From Flavobacterium caseinilyticum (lineage in GTDB: Bacteria; Bacteroidota; Bacteroidia; Flavobacteriales; Flavobacteriaceae): DNA of 64,000 bases. The DNA lies in the NCBI RefSeq assembly GCF_004349085.1, contig NZ_SMFM01000009.1, positions 62,001-126,000 on the forward strand, read 5' to 3'. Below the pieces are notes generated by a model, which was not told the DNA's origin, ran no database searches, and saw only the letters and a list, made by a program, of their open reading frames with translations. Made by a program: the position numbers and the translations under genes. Positions 60,851-64,000 of the stretch are shown one piece after another; position 1 is the first letter of the stretch, and each line of letters begins with the position of its first letter.

Positions 60851-62070
60851 GACTAAAACTCCTATGCATAACATTTTTATTTTCTATAAATTTCTATTCA
60901 CAAATCGACCCTGTTTTACTAAAAAGGACGTCTAAAGACAGTACAAAACAAGCTTTAAATATGGATGCTGTTTATAATCGTCCTTTTTTAAATATTGGAA
61001 AAACACCCATAGCCGTTGGAGGTTATCTGGAAGCTAATTGGCAACGCCTTTCCACCGATGGCGTTTCCGAAGGACATCAATTTCAAGCCAGACGATTAAC
61101 CATTTTTATGTCATCGGCAATCAGCAAACGTGTGAAATTTTTAAGCGAGATCGAATTTGAAGAAGGTGGAAAGGAAATCGCTATAGAATTCGCCTCTGTG
61201 GATGTTGAATTTAATCCCTTGGTTAATTTTAGAGGAGGAATAATCATGAATCCTATTGGGGCTTTCAATCAGAATCATGATGGTCCAAAATGGGAATTTA
61301 CCGACAGACCCATTTCAGCAACACAAATGTTACCGAGTACTTTTAGTAATGCTGGGGCTGGGCTTTTTGGAAAAAAATACTCGAAGAATTGGATGATTGG
61401 CTATGAAGCTTATTTCTCAGGAAGTTTTGATAACTCGATAATTGAAAACACAGAGAACAAAACTTTTCTGCCAGCTGCCAAAAACAATCCAGAACGTTTT
61501 GAAGAAATAAATAGCGGATTACCTTTATTTACTAGTAAAATCGCTATTCGAAACAGTAAAATTGGTGAATTAGGACTCTCCTATATGGGGGGCGTTTACA
61601 ATAAATTTCAAGATGAAGGAATAATTTTAGACAAAAAACGACGTGTCGATATTTATGCATTAGACTTTAACACAACGCTTCCTAAAATTAAAACGTTTAT
61701 AACTTCAGAATTGGCATGGGTTAAAGTAGATGTTCCGGAAACGTATGGCCAACAATTTGGCAATAAGCAATTTGGAGGATTTATCGATATCGTTCAACCT
61801 TTACTTACAAAAAATGTTTTAGGTTGGGAAAATGTTGTGTTAAACTTAGCTTGTCGACTGGAATATGTTGATTGGAACGTTGGAACCTTTAACGAAACTA
61901 GTGGGAATATTGCAGAAGATATTTGGAGCATCATGCCTGCGTTAAGTTTCCGTCCTACCTCACAGACTGTTTTTAGACTAAATTATCGCTTTCAGAAACA
62001 AACCGATATTTTAGGAAACCCACCGGCTACTACCGATGGATTTAGTGTTGGAGTTTCAACTTATTTTTAG
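60847..62070 (+). CDS. Porin-like outer-membrane protein (OprO/P-like)
   Basis: A 407-residue exported protein (signal FLFSINFYSQ) with alternating strands and a C-terminal FSVGVSTYF ending in Phe, typical of outer-membrane barrels. Segments such as GGYLEANWQRLSTDGVSEGH, FQARRLTIFMSSAISKRVKF and LSEIEFEEGGKEIAIEFASV resemble phosphate-selective porin O/P-type proteins of Bacteroidota. Substrate unknown. Overlaps the Rieske gene by 4 bp and ends before a strong hairpin. Confidence 0.82.
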   Translation: MRLKLLCITFLFSINFYSQIDPVLLKRTSKDSTKQALNMDAVYNRPFLNIGKTPIAVGGYLEANWQRLSTDGVSEGHQFQARRLTIFMSSAISKRVKFLSEIEFEEGGKEIAIEFASVDVEFNPLVNFRGGIIMNPIGAFNQNHDGPKWEFTDRPISATQMLPSTFSNAGAGLFGKKYSKNWMIGYEAYFSGSFDNSIIENTENKTFLPAAKNNPERFEEINSGLPLFTSKIAIRNSKIGELGLSYMGGVYNKFQDEGIILDKKRRVDIYALDFNTTLPKIKTFITSELAWVKVDVPETYGQQFGNKQFGGFIDIVQPLLTKNVLGWENVVLNLACRLEYVDWNVGTFNETSGNIAEDIWSIMPALSFRPTSQTVFRLNYRFQKQTDILGNPPATTDGFSVGVSTYF

Positions 62071-62117
62071 GGATTTTTATAGACTAATTCTATCTATCGA
62101 CAATTATAAATAATATA

Positions 62118-62161
62118 AACCAGAGGCTGTCCGAAAAGTAATTTTCGGACAGCCTCTGGTT
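62118..62161. terminator. Perfect 20-bp hairpin terminator
   Basis: Left arm 62118-62137 and right arm 62142-62161 are exact reverse complements (core GAGGCTGTCCGAAAA) with a 4-nt loop GTAA. It lies 48 bp after the porin stop. The core GCTGTCC/GGACAGC resembles the stem of the dsbD terminator, a common flavobacterial terminator type. Confidence 0.8.
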
Positions 62162-63017
62162 GCTTAATTTAAGGATTAGTGCGTCCGAAACTTTATTGAA
62201 AAATTCCAAACAAAGATTAAAAGTCGATTGCGTGCTTATCTGTCCTGTGCTAACCATCAAATAGAGGTTAGTTTGGCTTCATCATCTTTTGTTAATTTTG
62301 GATATTTTGGGAATACCCAGTGACTGCATTGTACGCGCCGAACGCTGCACCTTTATAGTATTCATAAGTTGTGTGGGATAACTCATGGCATATCCAAAAC
62401 ACTATCTACCATATTTGTAAAACAAGTGGAAAGTTAATGTCCCCTCTTGTATAGTTTTTATTACCTGTTTATTAGGAACTAGCGCAGACAGTTTCAGTTT
62501 TTTCACTTCGTGGTCTGTTCTGTGAAATGTTCTATTAAGTTGGGTAATTTTAATAATTGTCCTTTTTCTGTGTTGACATACAGAAATATAAACAGGAATA
62601 TTATTTCTACTTATGAGCTTTTTTTATACCATCATTAATCTAATTATTCCAAAAAAGTTTAATTTTAAACGCACAGTAAAGGAGGTAGAGGAGAGAGAGA
62701 ATTCTATTCACGATGAGAAATAAAATCGATTTATTCAATTTTTTTTTTAACCGTTAGACTGAAATGAGTTAAAGGATATTTTGCGGTTTTACCATTCTTG
62801 CCCATATTCATAAAAATTTACTTTTCATTTATAGGCTGAAATCTAATAACTTTTTGTAATTTGTAGTACTTTTACTTTCTTTAGGAAGTTTTGCAAATTA
62901 ATATTTTAAAGCTTACAATATGTTTAGAGAGTTACACTTATAGCATGAAATCAATTCTTCAGTTTCTGATAAGTTTAAATGCCAAATTGATAAGTTTTTC
63001 ATACCGCCATAAAACAG
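62162..63017. other. 856-bp gene-poor region with decayed coding traces
   Basis: No intact gene. On the minus strand around 62300-62400 a frame gives HELSHTTYEYYKGAAFGAYN then AVTGY, resembling the C-terminus of DUF932-type plasmid/phage proteins, but it is not open. The rest is AT-rich, with several short T-runs. It looks like a decayed segment at the right side of the island. Confidence 0.4.
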
Positions 63018-63041
63018 AAAAAGATGCTTAAGCATCTTTTT
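63018..63041 (-). terminator. Loopless 12-bp palindrome and T-run over the HTH gene stop
   Basis: AAAAAGATGCTT / AAGCATCTTTTT is a perfect 24-bp palindrome. The HTH gene's stop (63028-63030) is inside it, the same arrangement as in the left-end HTH gene at 6488-6526. Confidence 0.65.
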
Positions 63042-63354
63042 TTGTGTTCGTTTTTAAAACAAAATCGTCATTAATCTTAGAACCATATTGTTTTTCAATC
63101 AATTTGAAAAATTCAGATAATTCAATTTTTTTGTAAAAGCAGATAATTGCCAGTGTTGATAAAGGTATTCGGTAGCCATCATCATTTTTAATCTTAGTTA
63201 GAACATGAGGATGTATTCCGAGTTCTTGACTTTGAGATAGATTTGATTTTTCATCTGAAATCCATTCTTTTTTAATGTAGTTACAAACAAATCTATCGAG
63301 CAAAAATATTTTTGCTTCATTACTTTTGTTGCTATTACTTTTATTATTAACCAT
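63028..63354 (-). CDS. Small helix-turn-helix protein (Xre-like)
   Basis: A 108-residue, basic cytoplasmic protein. An HTH region is suggested by SNLSQSQELGIHPHVLTKIK, then RIPLSTLAIICFYKKIELSE, which resembles the helix pattern of short Xre-type proteins common in Flavobacterium islands. It probably regulates a neighbouring mobile function. No partner is visible. The stop codon lies within a terminator palindrome. Confidence 0.65.
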   Translation of the reverse strand: MVNNKSNSNKSNEAKIFLLDRFVCNYIKKEWISDEKSNLSQSQELGIHPHVLTKIKNDDGYRIPLSTLAIICFYKKIELSEFFKLIEKQYGSKINDDFVLKTNTKKDA

Positions 63355-63515
63355 TACGGCAAAAGAAAATATTTTTCATGAATTTTATTGGCACGATAGT
63401 GCTAGTTTTGAATAACTTTGTTATATTTGTAACATAATTAATATATTTGCGATTCTTCATATAAAATATTTGAAGCATTCGCTTAGAATCTCGTATCAGA
63501 AAATTGGCGTTTTAT

Positions 63516-63630
63516 AACCACGAGATGATAAGTAAGATGCTCACGTCCCATGGCGTGGGCTCACTTATTTGTGGTTAAGGTATGCCAATGCCTCTGATGC
63601 AATAAGCTGAGTTCCATGCCATTTTTTATG
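63516..63630 (+). ncRNA. Candidate structured RNA (hairpins A and B)
   Basis: Hairpin A stacks three helices: AACCAC/GTGGTT (63516-63521, 63571-63576), ATAAGT/ACTTAT (63528-63533, 63563-63568) and GCTCACG/CGTGGGC (63539-63545, 63554-63560). Hairpin B, GGTATG/CATGCC (63579-63584, 63615-63620), is directly followed by a T6 run. There is no coding frame. A + strand transcript ending here is likely, but I recognise no family. Confidence 0.45.
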
Positions 63631-63714
63631 CGCAAAAGTTACTCCCTTTTATTCTTAGCTAATCTTCTTTTTTACAGTATCGTAAATCAATCAATTAATT
63701 GAATTAGTTTGTTT

Positions 63715-63766
63715 GGAAACGCACTGCCTGAGTTGGGCTGCAACTGGCAACGGCAGTGTACTTTCC
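63715..63766. ncRNA. Nested stem-loop, candidate RNA element (hairpin C)
   Basis: GGAAA/TTTCC, CACTGCC/GGCAGTG (63722-63728, 63752-63758) and AGTTG/CAACT (63731-63735, 63741-63745) nest in order around GGCTG. It is GC-rich against an AT-rich background. It could be a second hairpin of the same RNA or a regulatory leader for the gene that begins at 63889. Strand is uncertain. Confidence 0.4.
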
Positions 63767-63888
63767 TAAATAAACAATATAAATTCAAAAGCCTTTGCAT
63801 CCAAAAAAGAGTGCTCTCAAGATCTGTGGTAATAGCAATAGTGCAAATCGAAATAATAAATTGAAAAACAGCAAACAACAACGAAAAG

Positions 63889-63981
63889 ATGAAATACTAT
63901 AAAACTATAAAAGTTACTTTAATTCTAGCTTTCATTACGCTGATAATTTGTTGGCTTTATGGTTCCGATGCTTTTATATAA
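63889..63981 (+). CDS. Possible 30-residue single-helix membrane peptide
   Basis: ATG 63889 to TAA 63981 encodes MKYYKTIKVTLILAFITLII then CWLYGSDAFI, a basic start followed by one membrane-spanning run. ACGAAAAG precedes the ATG, a poor ribosome site. It may be a short upstream gene or peptide of an operon that continues beyond the window. Confidence 0.35.
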   Translation: MKYYKTIKVTLILAFITLIICWLYGSDAFI

Positions 63982-64000
63982 ATAGCAATAACTAAGAAAA

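Overview
The window is AT-rich (roughly one-third G+C by eye) and reads as chromosomal DNA of a Flavobacterium-like member of the Bacteroidota. The evidence is the family content (DUF3347, DUF2911, DUF4136, DUF6660-like, MerTP fusion, HME-RND pumps fused to TolC), '-AQ' signal peptidase sites, and a TTG / TAnnTTTG promoter. Most of it is a large, repeatedly rearranged heavy-metal resistance island for mercury, copper/silver and zinc/cadmium. Broken gene copies, an IS200-type element and small helix-turn-helix genes near both edges point to horizontal assembly.

Layout. 1-6.1 kb looks like ordinary genome: a transporter tail, a saccharopine-dehydrogenase-like enzyme, a lipoprotein and a four-PAS histidine kinase. 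6.5-10.3 kb holds a mer operon (ArsR-type regulator, MerTP, MerA) behind a clear promoter/operator, ending in an internally deleted cadA copy. 10.7-12.7 kb has a lipoprotein cytochrome c, a YceI-like protein and a frameshifted DUF4136 gene. 12.9-20.5 kb has a universal stress protein, a stand-alone 35-residue metal-binding peptide, a Met-rich lipoprotein, a Cys-rich copper-storage-like protein, a multicopper oxidase fused to a CopB-like domain, and DUF305, DUF2911, PepSY and beta-propeller proteins. 20.5-26.4 kb has an unusual HhH/nuclease-like gene, a copper P-type ATPase and two AraC-type regulators with an N-terminal HMA-like CxxC domain. 27.1-38.1 kb is a copper/silver RND operon with a split permease, plus several periplasmic copper-binding proteins. 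39.4-44.2 kb, on the + strand, carries Cys-rich, HMA, TlpA and outer-membrane proteins and DsbD. 44.5-58.5 kb, on the - strand, has a CadA-type ATPase, MgtC, bestrophin, LtaS-like, PAP2, DUF1345 and a CzcB / CzcA-TolC pump. After an IS200 element, 59.2-62.1 kb encodes a di-haem oxidoreductase, a Rieske protein and a porin-like protein. The last 2 kb is mostly non-coding with remnants, an HTH gene and strongly foldable RNA-like segments.

How it fits together. Cytoplasmic metals are exported by two P1B ATPases. Periplasmic metals are exported by two tripartite RND systems, one with a CusA-type (Cu/Ag) and one with a CzcA-type (Zn/Cd/Co) signature. Periplasmic copper is probably oxidised by the multicopper oxidase and buffered by Csp-like, Met-rich, DUF3347 and HMA proteins and by about 13 copies of a small heavy-metal-binding domain (HMBD, CxxxxP-x(n)-CxxCGM) spread over nine genes. 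Mercury is imported by MerTP and reduced by MerA. The least familiar parts are the paired HMA-AraC regulators, the orphan HhH/nuclease-like gene beside the copper ATPase, the split cusA, the in-frame 141-bp HMBD repeat array, and three secreted Cys-rich proteins that share a C-terminal tail.
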